Part shown: positions 50,721 to 60,280 of the stretch, piece after piece
Layout: every line of letters begins with the position of its first letter
Position numbering within the stretch: position 1 is the stretch's first letter
DNA from: Streptomyces sp. NL15-2K
GTDB lineage: Bacteria > Actinomycetota > Actinomycetes > Streptomycetales > Streptomycetaceae
Direction of reading: 5' to 3'
Assembly (NCBI RefSeq): GCF_030551255.1
Contig: NZ_CP130630.1
Location: 5,313,501-5,377,500 of the forward strand
Length of the DNA: 64,000 nucleotides
Notes under the pieces: generated by a model
Told to the model about the DNA's origin: nothing
What the model saw: only the letters and a program-made list of their open reading frames with translations
Databases searched by the model: none
Position numbers and translations under genes: made by a program

Positions 50721-50975
50721 TCACCCTCCTGCGAACGGCGGGAGCACCTCGACCGTGCCGCCGTCGGCCAGCCGTACCGTCTCATGTCCGCGGGTGCCCA
50801 CGGGGTCACCGTCGACGAGGAACGAGCATCGCCGCAGGACACGGACCAGTTCACCGGGGTGTCGCCCGCGCACCCCGTCGAGCGCCTCGGCGAGCGTGTC
50901 CGCGTCGAACGGCTCCTCGGCGATCCCGGCCGCGGCCTTCGCGGCGGCCCAGTAGCGCACCGTGACCTTTGGCAT
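50721..50975 (-). CDS. MoaD/ThiS-family sulfur carrier protein
   Basis: 84 aa ubiquitin fold: MPKVTVRYWAAAKAAAGIAEEPFDA, ending in VEVLPPFAGG with the C-terminal Gly-Gly that is thiocarboxylated. Acts in molybdopterin or thiamin-type sulfur transfer; no moaE or thi genes are adjacent. Overlaps or nearly abuts the membrane protein gene downstream. Confidence 0.9.
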   Translation of the reverse strand: MPKVTVRYWAAAKAAAGIAEEPFDADTLAEALDGVRGRHPGELVRVLRRCSFLVDGDPVGTRGHETVRLADGGTVEVLPPFAGG

Positions 50976-51011
50976 CCGATCCTCAATCAGTCGGTGGTGT
51001 ACACCGCCAGG

Positions 51012-51935
51012 CTAGCCGGACTGTCCGACAGCCCAGTCCCCGATCCGCGCCAGCAGCCCGTCGTCGGCCGCGTGCTCGGCGTGGCCCATGCCGGGCTCCA
51101 GCCAGAGTTCCCCGTGGTCACCGGCGGCATCGGCCAGCATGCGCGGGTGGTCGACCGGGAAGTAGCCGTCCAGTTCGCCGTGCACGATCAGCAGGGGTGT
51201 CGGGGCGATCCTCGGCACCGCCTCCACGGGAGACAGCGGGACCGGGTCCCAGTCCCGGTGGTGGATCCGCGTACGGAAGCCGTAGCGGCCGACCAGGCGC
51301 CCCTCGGGGCGGGTCACCAGCCAGTGGAGCCGCCGCATGGGGGCCGTACCCCGGTAATACCAACGGGCCGGCGCACTCACGGAGACCACCGCATCCGTAT
51401 GAGCTTCCATATGGGCTTCCGTACGCACCTCCGTACGCACCTCCGTACGCACCTCCCCGCGCGCTTCCGTGCGCCCCCCATGCCGCGCCCCGTACAGCGC
51501 CGCGTGCCGCAGCACCACCGAGCCGCCCATGGAGAAGCCGACGGTGACCACGCGCGCGTGGCCGTGCGAGCGGGCCCATCGCACCGCCGCGGCCAGGTCC
51601 AGCACCTCCCGGTCGCCGACCGTCGACCGCCCGCCGGAGGCGCCGTGGCCCCGGAAGGAGAACGAGACGACGGCTCCGTACGGGGTGAAGGCCCGCACCA
51701 CCCGTCGCACGTGTGGCCGGTCCACATCGCCGGTGAAGCCGTGCGCGATCACGAACACCAGGTCACGGGCAGGTGGCCGCGAGGCGTCGTATACGACGTC
51801 CCCCGGGTCGTATACGGAATCGATCGTCACACCATCGGTGGTGTGCAGAAACGTCCGTATAGGGGTACTTCTGCTCGTCTCAGAGTGCGGACGAATGGTG
51901 GATCGGGCCACATGACCTGCCGGAGTAGTGCTCAT
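51012..51935 (-). CDS. Alpha/beta hydrolase with expanded Glu-Val-Arg-Thr repeat
   Basis: 307 aa. VIAHGFTGDVDRPHVRRVV (oxyanion hole), nucleophile GFSMGGSVVL, acid HGELDGYFPVDH and His in GMGHAEHA. A lid insert reads EARGEVRTEVRTEVRTEAHM, encoded by a 12-bp cgtacgcacctc-type tandem repeat, probably variable between strains. Substrate unknown. Divergent from glnR. Confidence 0.87.
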   Translation of the reverse strand: MSTTPAGHVARSTIRPHSETSRSTPIRTFLHTTDGVTIDSVYDPGDVVYDASRPPARDLVFVIAHGFTGDVDRPHVRRVVRAFTPYGAVVSFSFRGHGASGGRSTVGDREVLDLAAAVRWARSHGHARVVTVGFSMGGSVVLRHAALYGARHGGRTEARGEVRTEVRTEVRTEAHMEAHTDAVVSVSAPARWYYRGTAPMRRLHWLVTRPEGRLVGRYGFRTRIHHRDWDPVPLSPVEAVPRIAPTPLLIVHGELDGYFPVDHPRMLADAAGDHGELWLEPGMGHAEHAADDGLLARIGDWAVGQSG

Positions 51936-52100
51936 GTGGGCTATTCTGCTGGGCAGAGGACTCGGGCAGCGTAGCCCCCGAGTCCTTTTGTGCTTTCGGA
52001 AGCGTTGTATACGACGCGGGAAACCGCAGGTGTACGGGGCCCCGGGATCGCAGAGCATGGCCGCAAACGTCCTCGCAGGGACCGAGGAGGAACACGACGT

Positions 52101-52880
52101 ATGAGTTCTCTGCTGCTCCTGACCAACGCTCTCCAGCCGTCCACGGAGGTGCTTCCCGCACTCGGTCTGCTGCTGCACAACGTGCGCGTAGCCCCGGCGG
52201 AAGGGCCTGCCCTCGTCGACACCCCGGGTGCCGACGCCATTCTGATCGACGGGCGCCGTGACCTGCCGCAGGTCCGCAGCCTGTGCCAGCTGCTGCGGTC
52301 CACCGGGCCCGGCTGTCCTCTCATCCTCGTCGTGACGGAGGGCGGGCTCGCCGCCGTCACCGCCGACTGGGGCATCGACGACGTCCTGCTGGACACCGCC
52401 GGACCGGCGGAGGTCGAGGCGCGCCTGCGCCTGGCCATGGGCCGCCAGCAGATCGTCAACGACGACTCCCCCATGGAGATCCGCAACGGCGACCTGTCGG
52501 TCGACGAGGCGACCTACTCCGCCAAGCTCAAGGGCCGGGTCCTCGACCTCACCTTCAAGGAGTTCGAGCTCCTGAAGTACCTCGCCCAGCACCCGGGCCG
52601 CGTCTTCACCCGCGCGCAGCTCCTCCAGGAGGTCTGGGGGTACGACTACTTCGGCGGCACCCGAACGGTCGACGTGCACGTACGACGGCTGCGCGCCAAG
52701 CTCGGACCCGAACACGAGTCGCTGATCGGGACCGTCCGGAACGTCGGTTATCGATTCGTTACGCCGGAGAAGGGCGACCGCGGCGTGGACGAGGCGAAGG
52801 CCAAGGCAAGCCAGGCAAAGCCGGAGGATGCGGACGAGGCGGCCGCTCTGGACAGCGCGGAGATCGCGGCCGAGGCATGA
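52101..52880 (+). CDS. glnR: Nitrogen master regulator GlnR
   Basis: 259 aa, gaggagga site. Orphan OmpR-type regulator: atypical receiver with D50 ([10 protein letters not shown]) but lacking the usual acidic pair at the N-terminus, then winged helix [35 protein letters not shown]. It controls glnA, amtB, nir and related genes without phosphorylation of the conserved Asp. Essentially identical to my memory of S. coelicolor SCO4159. Charged C-terminal tail. Confidence 0.96.
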   Translation: MSSLLLLTNALQPSTEVLPALGLLLHNVRVAPAEGPALVDTPGADAILIDGRRDLPQVRSLCQLLRSTGPGCPLILVVTEGGLAAVTADWGIDDVLLDTAGPAEVEARLRLAMGRQQIVNDDSPMEIRNGDLSVDEATYSAKLKGRVLDLTFKEFELLKYLAQHPGRVFTRAQLLQEVWGYDYFGGTRTVDVHVRRLRAKLGPEHESLIGTVRNVGYRFVTPEKGDRGVDEAKAKASQAKPEDADEAAALDSAEIAAEA

Positions 52881-52894
52881 CGGAAGCCCGCTCT

Positions 52895-53080
52895 GGGGCC
52901 TGTCCGGCGGATCAGGTCGCAGGAAAGCAGCGGCGCCAATAAGCGCAGGTGAGCGGGGTCTGGTGCGTCCAGCTGCAAGGCGGAGGAGGGAGTCGACGCG
53001 GAGCGTCGGGGACCGACGACAACGCCGCAGATGGGCGTGCCGGACCCCGCGTCTGCGGCATGATCCGCCGGACAGGCCCC
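52895..53080. repeat. 186-bp MITE, full-length relative of the 26123 element
   Basis: Perfect 20-bp inverted ends (52895-52914 and 53061-53080, core ggcctgtccggcggatca). Subterminal sequences match the 107-bp element at 26123 in reverse orientation, and this copy retains ~80 bp more in the middle. It encodes nothing. It lies 14 bp after the glnR stop and may act as or block a terminator. Confidence 0.88.
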
Positions 53081-53171
53081 AGCGTCGCTCCCGCACACGC
53101 GGGGTCCTTCCGGCGCAGGTGGGGTGCTTCACGCCCTGCCCAGAGCGGGTCCATCCGCGTAGACTCCGCGC

Positions 53172-54194
53172 GTGGCCAAGGTAACCAGGGATGATGTGGC
53201 GCGGCTGGCGGGTACGTCCACCGCCGTCGTCAGCTATGTCATCAACAACGGACCCCGGCCGGTTGCCCCGGCCACGCGCGAGCGTGTCCTCGCCGCCATC
53301 AAGGAGCTGGGCTACCGGCCCGACCGGGTCGCGCAGGCGATGGCGTCCCGGCGCACGGATCTCCTGGGCCTGATCGTGCCGGACGCGCGCCAGCCCTTCT
53401 TCGGGGAGATGGCGCACGCCGTCGAACAGGCGGCGTCCGAGCGCGGAAAAATGGTGCTCGTCGGCAACTCCGACTACATCGGCGAGCGCGAGGTCCACTA
53501 TCTGCGGGCCTTCCTGGGGATGCGCGTCTCCGGGCTGATCCTGGTCAGCCACGCCATGAACGACCTCGCCGCCGCCGAGATCGAGGCCTGGGACGCCCGC
53601 GTGGTGCTGCTGCACGAGCGGCCGGAGGCCATCGACGACGTCGCCGTCGTCACGGACGACCTGGGCGGCGCCCAGCTCGCCGTACGCCATCTGCTGGAGC
53701 ACGGCTACGAGTACGTCGCCTGTATGGGCGGCATAGCGGAGACGCCCGTGGTCGGCGACCCGGTCTCCGACCACGTCGAGGGCTGGCGGCGCGCGATGGC
53801 CGAGGCCGGGATCTCCACGGAGGGCCGGCTCTTCGAGGCGCTGTACAACCGCTACGACGCCTACCAGGCGGCCCTGAAGATCCTGGCCGGGCCGAACCGC
53901 CCGCCCGCGATCTTCTGCTCCACCGACGACCAGGCGATCGGCCTGCTGCGCGCCGCGCGCGAGCTGCGCATCGACGTGCCGGGCGAGCTCGCGGTGGCGG
54001 GCTTCGACGACATCAAGGAAGCGGCCCTGGCCGACCCGCCCCTCACCACGGTCGCGTCGGACCGGCCGGCCATGGCCCGGGCGGCCGTGGACCTCGTCCT
54101 CGACGACGGGCTGCGGGTGGCGGGGGCGCGGCGGGAGCGGCTGAAGCAGTTCCCGTCGCGGCTGGTGGTGCGGCAGTCCTGCGGGTGCGTGTAG
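53172..54194 (+). CDS. LacI-family transcriptional regulator
   Basis: 340 aa, GTG start. N-terminal [32 protein letters not shown] and hinge [22 protein letters not shown], then a periplasmic-binding-like sugar domain. The C-terminus [11 protein letters not shown] has a paired Cys, occasional in this family. Ligand unknown; no sugar operon adjacent. Confidence 0.93.
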   Translation: MAKVTRDDVARLAGTSTAVVSYVINNGPRPVAPATRERVLAAIKELGYRPDRVAQAMASRRTDLLGLIVPDARQPFFGEMAHAVEQAASERGKMVLVGNSDYIGEREVHYLRAFLGMRVSGLILVSHAMNDLAAAEIEAWDARVVLLHERPEAIDDVAVVTDDLGGAQLAVRHLLEHGYEYVACMGGIAETPVVGDPVSDHVEGWRRAMAEAGISTEGRLFEALYNRYDAYQAALKILAGPNRPPAIFCSTDDQAIGLLRAARELRIDVPGELAVAGFDDIKEAALADPPLTTVASDRPAMARAAVDLVLDDGLRVAGARRERLKQFPSRLVVRQSCGCV

Positions 54195-54311
54195 CCTCCG
54201 GCGGTTACGCGGCGACTCGGGAATCTTGCTTACATCGGGCATACGACGTTCTGTCGGGCTTCTCAGGGAGCACTCAGGGGCCTCTCATGGTCGGGCGACA
54301 AGCTCAGTGAC

Positions 54312-55355
54312 ATGACCGAGAGCATCCGCCGCAGCGGCGAGTACGAGAACCCTTACCAGGGTGACCAGCAGAACCCGTACCCCCAGCAGCACGACTCCTC
54401 TCCTGTGAGCCCTGTGAACCCCGAGTGGCCGCCCCCGCCGGCGCAGCCGCCCGCGGCCCACGCCCACGCCCACGCCCCCAAGAAGCGCGCCCGTGGTCCC
54501 GTCGCCCTGCTGGCCGCCGTGGCGATCGTCGCCGCGGCCATCGGCGGCGGTACCGCGTACGGCATCCAGGAGCTGACCGGCTCCGACACCGTCGCCTCCT
54601 CCGGCAGCACCAGCACCGACGTGGTGCCGTCCGCCGCCAGGGGCACGGTCGCCGGGGTCGCCAAGGCGGTCAGCCCGAGCATCGTCGAGATCAACGCCAC
54701 CTCGAACGCCGGCGAGTCCACCGGCTCCGGCGTGATCATCACCAGCGACGGCGAGATCATCACCAACAACCACGTCGTCTCCGGCGCCTCGTCGATCAAG
54801 GTGACGACCAGTGAGGGCAAGACGTACACCGCGAAGGTCGTCGGCACCGACAGCAAGAAGGACCTCGCCCTGATCAAGCTGGAGAACGCCTCCGGCATGA
54901 AGGCGGCCACCCTCGGCGACTCCACCGGTGTGCAGGTCGGCGACGAGGTCGTGGCGATCGGCTCGCCCGAGGGCCTGAGCGGCACCGTCACCAGCGGCAT
55001 CGTCTCGGCCCTGGACCGCGATGTGACCGTCTCGACGGACGAGGGCCAGCAGCAGCAACAGCAGCAGGGCGGCGGCGGTTGGCCGTTCGAGTTCGGCGGC
55101 CAGCAGTTCAACGGCGACACCGGCTCGTCCACGACGACGTACAAGGCGCTCCAGACGGACGCCTCGCTGAACCCCGGCAACTCCGGCGGCGCGCTGATCG
55201 ACATGAACGGCAACATCATCGGCATCAACTCCGCGATGTACTCGTCCGCGTCGAGCTCCGCCGAAGCGGGCAGCCAGGGCCTCGGCTTCGCCATCCCGAT
55301 CAACACCGTCAAGGCCGACCTCAACACGCTGCGGGCCGGCGGGTCCGACAACTGA
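54312..55355 (+). CDS. S1C-family membrane-anchored serine protease (HtrA-like, no PDZ)
   Basis: 347 aa. A cytoplasmic Pro/Gln/His-rich start (1-60), one helix (62-84, GPVALLAAVAIVAAAIGGGT) and a trypsin-like domain with H154 (TNNHVV), D184 (KKDLALIKL) and S291 (NPGNSGGAL). A Q-rich loop (residues 246-252) and Gly run sit before the Ser. The PDZ domain is missing. Extracytoplasmic quality-control protease; next to a two-component system. Confidence 0.93.
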   Translation: MTESIRRSGEYENPYQGDQQNPYPQQHDSSPVSPVNPEWPPPPAQPPAAHAHAHAPKKRARGPVALLAAVAIVAAAIGGGTAYGIQELTGSDTVASSGSTSTDVVPSAARGTVAGVAKAVSPSIVEINATSNAGESTGSGVIITSDGEIITNNHVVSGASSIKVTTSEGKTYTAKVVGTDSKKDLALIKLENASGMKAATLGDSTGVQVGDEVVAIGSPEGLSGTVTSGIVSALDRDVTVSTDEGQQQQQQQGGGGWPFEFGGQQFNGDTGSSTTTYKALQTDASLNPGNSGGALIDMNGNIIGINSAMYSSASSSAEAGSQGLGFAIPINTVKADLNTLRAGGSDN

Positions 55356-55431
55356 GCCAGTTCCGATGAGCCAGTTCCGAGCCGGCTCCGACCCCGTTCT
55401 GAGCCCGTTCTGAGCCCGTAGGGAGTACGTC

Positions 55432-55623
55432 ATGATCAAGCAGGTTTCGCACACGGTGACCGGCACCGGCCCGGCCAGGTTCGCCCTGGCCATCGAGGTG
55501 GCGTACGAACTGCACGCGCCGGCGGCCCGGGCCCCCGAGGTCGCCCCGGTCGCCACCACCCCGACGGCCCGCCGTACGGCCGCCGCACGCGCCCGCGCCC
55601 GCCGCCGTACCGTGCGTGGCTGA
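55432..55623 (+). CDS. Small Arg/Ala-rich hypothetical protein
   Basis: 63 aa from ATG 55432 with an aggga site. MIKQVSHTVTGTGPARFALAIEVAYELHAPAA then a Pro/Thr/Arg/Ala tail. It fills the gap between the protease and response-regulator genes. No family; coding potential is moderate. Confidence 0.5.
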   Translation: MIKQVSHTVTGTGPARFALAIEVAYELHAPAARAPEVAPVATTPTARRTAAARARARRRTVRG

Positions 55624-55754
55624 CACACAGCCGGTGCGTGGCTGATCCCCACCGCCCCCGTCTCATACCGCGTCCGCCGGGAGACATGCGAGGCTGAGGG
55701 CGTTCAGCACCTTCCGTCCCCTGTCGTCCCACCGCATCCGAGGAACCCGAGCCC

Positions 55755-56489
55755 ATGAGCCCCGCCGAAGGCGACCGTGACACCCAGCGCATCCTGATCG
55801 TCGACGACGAGCCGGCGGTGCGCGAAGCACTCCAGCGCAGCCTCGCCTTCGAGGGGTACGACACGGAGGTGGCCGTGGACGGCGCGGACGCGCTGGAGAA
55901 GGCGACGGCGTACAAGCCCGACCTGGTCGTGCTCGACATCCAGATGCCGCGCATGGACGGTCTGACCGCCGCGCGCCGGATCCGCGGCGCGGGCGACACG
56001 ACCCCGATCCTGATGCTGACGGCCCGCGACACGGTCGGCGACCGGGTCACCGGGCTCGACGCGGGCGCCGACGACTACCTGGTCAAGCCCTTCGAACTCG
56101 ACGAGCTCTTCGCCCGCGTCCGCGCGCTGCTGCGCCGCAGCTCGTACGCGGCGGCGGCCGGAGCCGGCGCCATGGACGACGAGGCGCTGACCTTCGCCGA
56201 CCTGCGGATGGATCTGGCGACGCGGGAGGTGACGCGGGGCGGGCGCGCGGTGGAGCTGACCCGCACGGAGTTCACGCTGCTGGAGATGTTCATGGCCCAC
56301 CCGCGTCAGGTGCTCACCCGTGAGCAGATCCTGAAGGCGGTGTGGGGCTTCGACTTCGAGCCGTCGTCGAACTCGCTGGATGTGTATGTCATGTACTTGC
56401 GCCGCAAGACCGAGGCGGGCGGCGAGCCGCGGCTCGTGCACACGGTGCGTGGTGTCGGGTATGTCCTCCGACAGGGCGGCGCGGAGTGA
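55755..56489 (+). CDS. OmpR-family response regulator (MprA-like)
   Basis: 244 aa. Receiver: D17/D18, acceptor D61 ([13 protein letters not shown]), K in [10 protein letters not shown]. Winged helix ends [17 protein letters not shown] ([13 protein letters not shown]). Stop overlaps the kinase start by 4 bp (GTGA). The S1C protease beside it recalls mycobacterial mprAB-pepD, which senses envelope stress. Confidence 0.93.
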   Translation: MSPAEGDRDTQRILIVDDEPAVREALQRSLAFEGYDTEVAVDGADALEKATAYKPDLVVLDIQMPRMDGLTAARRIRGAGDTTPILMLTARDTVGDRVTGLDAGADDYLVKPFELDELFARVRALLRRSSYAAAAGAGAMDDEALTFADLRMDLATREVTRGGRAVELTRTEFTLLEMFMAHPRQVLTREQILKAVWGFDFEPSSNSLDVYVMYLRRKTEAGGEPRLVHTVRGVGYVLRQGGAE

Positions 56490-57952
56490 AGAAGGTCGTA
56501 CGCCGTTTCCGGTCGCTGCCGATCAGGTCGAGGCTCGCGCTGCTGGTGGCGGCGGCGGTGGCGTTCGCGGTGGCGGCGGTGGCGGTGACGTGCTGGTTCA
56601 TTGTGCAGGGGAAGCTGTACGAGCAGCTCGACGGCGACTTGGAGCAGGCCGTACAAAGGCCTCAGCCGTACTCCGATGTCCAGCTGGCGCTCCGCACGTG
56701 CCCCGAGAGTCCGCAGGATGACATCAGCGACTGGCGAGCCCGGAGCAGCTTCTACCTTCAGCTGGTCAAGTCGGACGGCACGGCCTGCGTGTCCTCGAAC
56801 TCCGAAGGCAAGATCAAGGTCACCGATGACGACAAGGACGTCATCAAGAACGCGAGCAGCCGTGGGGGCATCTTCCGCAACGGCACCGACGAGGATGGCA
56901 ACAAAGTACGCATCCTCACCGTGCCCCTGGTCGTCAGCCAGGGCCTCGGCAGCGAGCCGGCGTTGTACCCCGACACGGCTCTCCTCGTCGCGGTCCCTCT
57001 CAAGAGCACCCAGTCCACCCTGAACGACCTCGCCCTGATCCTGCTCCTCGTCTCCGGTGTCGGAGTCCTCGGCGCCGGAGCCGCCGGCCTCGCAGTCGCC
57101 CGCGCAGGCCTGCGCCCCGTCGACAAGCTCACCGAAGCCGTCGAACACGTCGCCCGCACCAAGGACTTGGGCATCCGTATCCCGGTCGGCGACGACAGCG
57201 AGGACGAGGTCGCCCGCCTCTCCCGCTCCTTCAACTCGATGACATCGGCTCTGGCCAGCTCCCGCGACCTCCAACAGCAACTCATCGCCGACGCCGGTCA
57301 CGAGCTCCGTACGCCCCTGACCTCCCTCCGCACCAACATCGAACTCCTCACCCGCAGCGAGGAGACGGGCCGCCCGATCCCGCCTGAGGACCGCAAAGCC
57401 CTGATGGCGTCCGTGAAGGCACAGATGACGGAACTGGCGTCCCTCATAGGCGACTTGCAGGAGCTGTCCCGCTCGGAGGGGCAGCGGGGCGAGCGGGTCC
57501 AGGTGGTCTCCTTCCAGGACGCGGTGGAATCGGCCCTGCGCCGCGCCCGCCTGCGCGGGCCCGAGCTGACGATCATGGCCGACCTAGAGCCCTGGTACGT
57601 CCGCGCGGAGCCCTCAGCGCTGGAGCGGGCGATCGTCAACATCCTCGACAACGCGGTCAAGTTCAGCCCCGAGGCGGGCACGATCGAGGTTCACCTGAGC
57701 AAGGGCGTCCTGACGGTCCGCGACCACGGCCCCGGCATCCCCACCGAGGAACTCCCCTACGTCTTCGACCGCTTCTGGCGCTCCCCCAGCGCGAGGGCCC
57801 TCCCCGGCTCGGGCCTGGGTTTGTCCATCGTGGCCCGCACGATCCAACAGGCGGGCGGCGAGGTCACGTTGACGCGAGCGAAAGGTGGCGGAACCATCGC
57901 GACCCTGCGACTACCGGGCGCGCCGACTCCGCCACCGGAATCGGCGCCGTAA
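56486..57952 (+). CDS. Sensor histidine kinase (MprB-like)
   Basis: 488 aa, GTG start. TM1 about 15-40, a ~135-residue extracytoplasmic sensor domain containing C72 and C101, TM2 about 182-205, HAMP ([20 protein letters not shown]), HisKA with H272 ([13 protein letters not shown]) and HATPase ([30 protein letters not shown]). Cognate of the regulator just upstream. Confidence 0.94.
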   Translation: MKKVVRRFRSLPIRSRLALLVAAAVAFAVAAVAVTCWFIVQGKLYEQLDGDLEQAVQRPQPYSDVQLALRTCPESPQDDISDWRARSSFYLQLVKSDGTACVSSNSEGKIKVTDDDKDVIKNASSRGGIFRNGTDEDGNKVRILTVPLVVSQGLGSEPALYPDTALLVAVPLKSTQSTLNDLALILLLVSGVGVLGAGAAGLAVARAGLRPVDKLTEAVEHVARTKDLGIRIPVGDDSEDEVARLSRSFNSMTSALASSRDLQQQLIADAGHELRTPLTSLRTNIELLTRSEETGRPIPPEDRKALMASVKAQMTELASLIGDLQELSRSEGQRGERVQVVSFQDAVESALRRARLRGPELTIMADLEPWYVRAEPSALERAIVNILDNAVKFSPEAGTIEVHLSKGVLTVRDHGPGIPTEELPYVFDRFWRSPSARALPGSGLGLSIVARTIQQAGGEVTLTRAKGGGTIATLRLPGAPTPPPESAP

Positions 57953-58061
57953 ATCTTCCGTCGGGGAAGCACCCCTCGCCGTGTCCCGCACAGAGGAACT
58001 CGGGCATCCGAATCCCGCTGGAGTGATCCCGCTGGAGTGCTAGAGCTGCCGGGGGGGGCGC

Positions 58062-58421
58062 CTACTGCACCGCCGGAGACGGTGCAGGCGGGTCCGTACC
58101 CTGCCAGAAGATCTCAAACACCAGGATCTGTGGATCCTCGGAGCGCCGATCGAAGCTGTACACCAGCCAGCCGTTGCCGTTGTCGAAGTACATGATGCGC
58201 GGCCCCTTCGGATCGCTGGACCGCACTGGCTCGACGCACATGCCCGTTGGGAGATCGCCATCGGCGTCGATCCCCCGGAAATACGGGTCCTTCGCGGTGA
58301 CCAGCTCGGCGCGAGCCTCGTCGACCATCTTCAGCACATGCTCGGGCAGCGCATCACGGCCCACGAGGGCATCGAGCCGCCAGTCCATCTGCCAAGGCGG
58401 CCCCATGAACTCATCGGTCAC
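58062..58421 (-). CDS. Hypothetical protein paired with DUF6247
   Basis: 119 aa. GRDALPEHVLKMVDEARAELVTAKDPYFRG, then IMYFDNGNGWLVYSFDRRSEDPQILVFEIFWQG: a small alpha/beta protein with a RelE-like length and layout. ATG 58421 overlaps the upstream DUF6247 stop by 4 bp. Possibly the effector of a toxin-antitoxin-like pair (inference). Not a recognised family. Confidence 0.65.
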   Translation of the reverse strand: MTDEFMGPPWQMDWRLDALVGRDALPEHVLKMVDEARAELVTAKDPYFRGIDADGDLPTGMCVEPVRSSDPKGPRIMYFDNGNGWLVYSFDRRSEDPQILVFEIFWQGTDPPAPSPAVQ

Positions 58422-58765
58422 TCGCCGGGCTCCAGCTTCCGCATGCCGTAGCGAATCTTCGCCACCTCGTCGATCAGAGCTTTGGCCTCAGCGATGTCGG
58501 TTGCCTCTGCTGCACGGTGCTGGAGCTCGGTCACATGAGCATCGAGCTTCGGATCACGGGCGATCGCGTACTCGCACCACCAGCGGGCCATGAACGCAGG
58601 CACGGGGCCAAGGTCATACGCGTCAGCGATCGCCCACTTCCAGTGGGCGTCGAAATCAGGGAGAAGCAAGGGAACGTGCTCGGCGATCGCCTGACGCAAA
58701 GCCTTCGGGGTCCGCTCGGGCATGGGAGGGACGACCGCATCGGGTTCCGCAGCGTGGGCAGCCAT
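58418..58765 (-). CDS. DUF6247 protein
   Basis: 115 aa from ATG 58765. PMPERTPKALRQAIAEHVPLLLPDFDAHWKWAIADAYDLGPVPAFMARWWCEYAIARDP is typical of the Streptomyces DUF6247 family. Small, helical and overlapping the next gene by 4 bp, as antitoxin genes often are. Function unproved. Confidence 0.72.
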   Translation of the reverse strand: MAAHAAEPDAVVPPMPERTPKALRQAIAEHVPLLLPDFDAHWKWAIADAYDLGPVPAFMARWWCEYAIARDPKLDAHVTELQHRAAEATDIAEAKALIDEVAKIRYGMRKLEPGE

Positions 58766-58812
58766 GATCGATGTCCTCCTTCGACGCGCCGTGTCTACGA
58801 CCATAGCCGCGC

Positions 58813-59001
58813 TCACCGTCCCCGCGCGGACTGTCCGCGCACCGGCTCCGCCGGAGACAGCAGCCCCTGGGGACGGATCTTCACGCCGGCCAGGGCGTAC
58901 GGTTTGGTCAGTACGTCCGACCCTTGATCGAGTTCCTCGTCGTTCAGCGGGCACCGAGCTGCCGAGCCGCCAAGGCGGTCTGTGGTCATGATCTCTGCCA
59001 T
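58813..59001 (-). CDS. Possible small hypothetical protein
   Basis: 62 aa: MAEIMTTDRLGGSAARCPLN, then DEELDQGSDVLTKPYALAGVKIRPQGLL. Charged and not obviously frame noise, but ribosome site is weak and no family is recognised. Confidence 0.35.
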   Translation of the reverse strand: MAEIMTTDRLGGSAARCPLNDEELDQGSDVLTKPYALAGVKIRPQGLLSPAEPVRGQSARGR

Positions 59002-59053
59002 GACGCCACCGTGTCCGGACCGCGCGCCTTCTCGTCCCGGTTTCCCGCCTGAT

Positions 59054-59275
59054 TCACCCGATGGTGTTCACACCCACCTCGCCCTTGACGTCGTCCACGA
59101 ACGCCGACCAAGACAACGCCGAGAAGACCAGCGGGCGGGCCGCCGAGGTCTTGCTGTCGCGGACGGGGACCACGCCGGGGCAGCCGTCGGCGACCTCGAC
59201 GCAGTTGTTGGCTCCCCCGTCGCTGTAGCTCGACTTTCGCCAGATGGCATTGCTGAGGTCGGGGGTGTGCTTCAT
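59054..59275 (-). CDS. DUF397 protein with truncated regulator partner
   Basis: 73 aa. IWRKSSYSDGGANNCVEVADGCPGVVPVRDSK is the DUF397 signature. The ATG overlaps (ATGA) the stop of a DUF5753-regulator fragment just upstream, so this was once a normal pair. Probably no longer under its own regulator. Confidence 0.85.
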   Translation of the reverse strand: MKHTPDLSNAIWRKSSYSDGGANNCVEVADGCPGVVPVRDSKTSAARPLVFSALSWSAFVDDVKGEVGVNTIG

Positions 59276-59352
59276 GATCTGTGCTCCTCCTGTACGTCCC
59301 TGATGAACGCCGGCGAGTCCGACGGGGACAGCGCCAGATCCCGGAGCCGATC
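59272..59352 (-). pseudogene. C-terminal remnant of an XRE/DUF5753 regulator
   Basis: Reads DRLRDLALSPSDSPAFIRDV, then QEEHRS and stop, homologous to VRDAALSPAESREFILRML at the end of the 45334 regulator. The frame ends at the LLM oxidoreductase stop (59351), and nothing of the HTH or the rest of DUF5753 remains. Confidence 0.75.
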
Positions 59353-60280
59353 AGGATGCCAACACGGCCGGGGCCAGGCGCGCGTAATGGTCCGTCACGG
59401 CCACCAGGTCGGGGGCCGGTGCCGAGATCACGACATGGTCGGCGCCGGCGTCGAGATATGCGTTGACGCGCTTGGCGATCACGGTCTCGTCGCCGTAGAC
59501 GGCCAAAGCATCGAGCACCCGGTCGTCCAGGCCTGTGACCTCTTCCTCGGTGAAGCCCAGTCGGCCGAGACTGTGCACGTACTGTGATTCGGCGCGTTTG
59601 ATGATGGCCCGCACGATCGTGCGGGCGATCTCCCGCGCACGCTGCCGATCGGTGTCGGGCACGGTCGCGAGCATCTGGATCAGGAGCTTGTCCGGACCGA
59701 GGGTCTCCCTGGCGGCGGCGATCTGTTCGGGCGGTACCGCCGCGGGCAGCGCGCCGTCGGCACGCTCGCCGGCCAGCGCGAGCATCTTCGGCCCCACCGC
59801 CGCCAGTAGCCGGGGGTACTGCGCGTCCGGAGGCGGTGCGATGGTCAAGGGCGGAGCCTCCATCTGGTCGAGGTAGCTGCGCAGTTGAGCCAGCGGCCGG
59901 TCGTAACGCAGGCCGACTGCGGCCGCCTGATCCGCTTTGCCAGTGCCGATGCCGAGCACGAAACGCCCGGGATAGCCGTCGGCCAGCACGGCTGCGGCGC
60001 CGTGCATGGTTCGCCCGGGTCGTGCCCACATGTTGGCGATGCCGGAACCGACCACAAAGCGCTCGGTCGCCGCGAGCCAGATGCCGAGCTGCGCGAAGAC
60101 GTCCTTGCCGCCGATGGCCTCGTTCGTCCACGCCGAGCCGTAGCCCAACTCTTCGATCCTGGCCAGCATCTGCCGCTGGACCTCCGCAGGCGGCAGGGGA
60201 CCGCCGAGGCGGGTGTCGAGGTATATGCCGACGCGGCCGAGGCGTTGGCGGGTGGAGTGGATCACGTCGGCTGCGGTCAT
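59351..60280 (-). CDS. LLM-class F420-dependent oxidoreductase
   Basis: 309 aa. TIM-barrel luciferase-like: GRVGIYLDTRLGGPLPPAEV, YGSAWTNEAIGGKDVFAQLG, FVLGIGTGKADQAAAVGL, AVGPKMLALAGERADGAL. The layout is the TIGR03620-type actinobacterial group, usually F420-linked. Its 3' end has replaced most of an XRE gene. Substrate unknown. Confidence 0.88.
   Translation of the reverse strand: MTAADVIHSTRQRLGRVGIYLDTRLGGPLPPAEVQRQMLARIEELGYGSAWTNEAIGGKDVFAQLGIWLAATERFVVGSGIANMWARPGRTMHGAAAVLADGYPGRFVLGIGTGKADQAAAVGLRYDRPLAQLRSYLDQMEAPPLTIAPPPDAQYPRLLAAVGPKMLALAGERADGALPAAVPPEQIAAARETLGPDKLLIQMLATVPDTDRQRAREIARTIVRAIIKRAESQYVHSLGRLGFTEEEVTGLDDRVLDALAVYGDETVIAKRVNAYLDAGADHVVISAPAPDLVAVTDHYARLAPAVLAS

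Noticed and set aside
51012..54242. Single 1076-codon minus-strand gene
   Set aside because: Only its last ~307 codons are the alpha/beta hydrolase; the rest is antisense to glnR, a MITE and the LacI gene.
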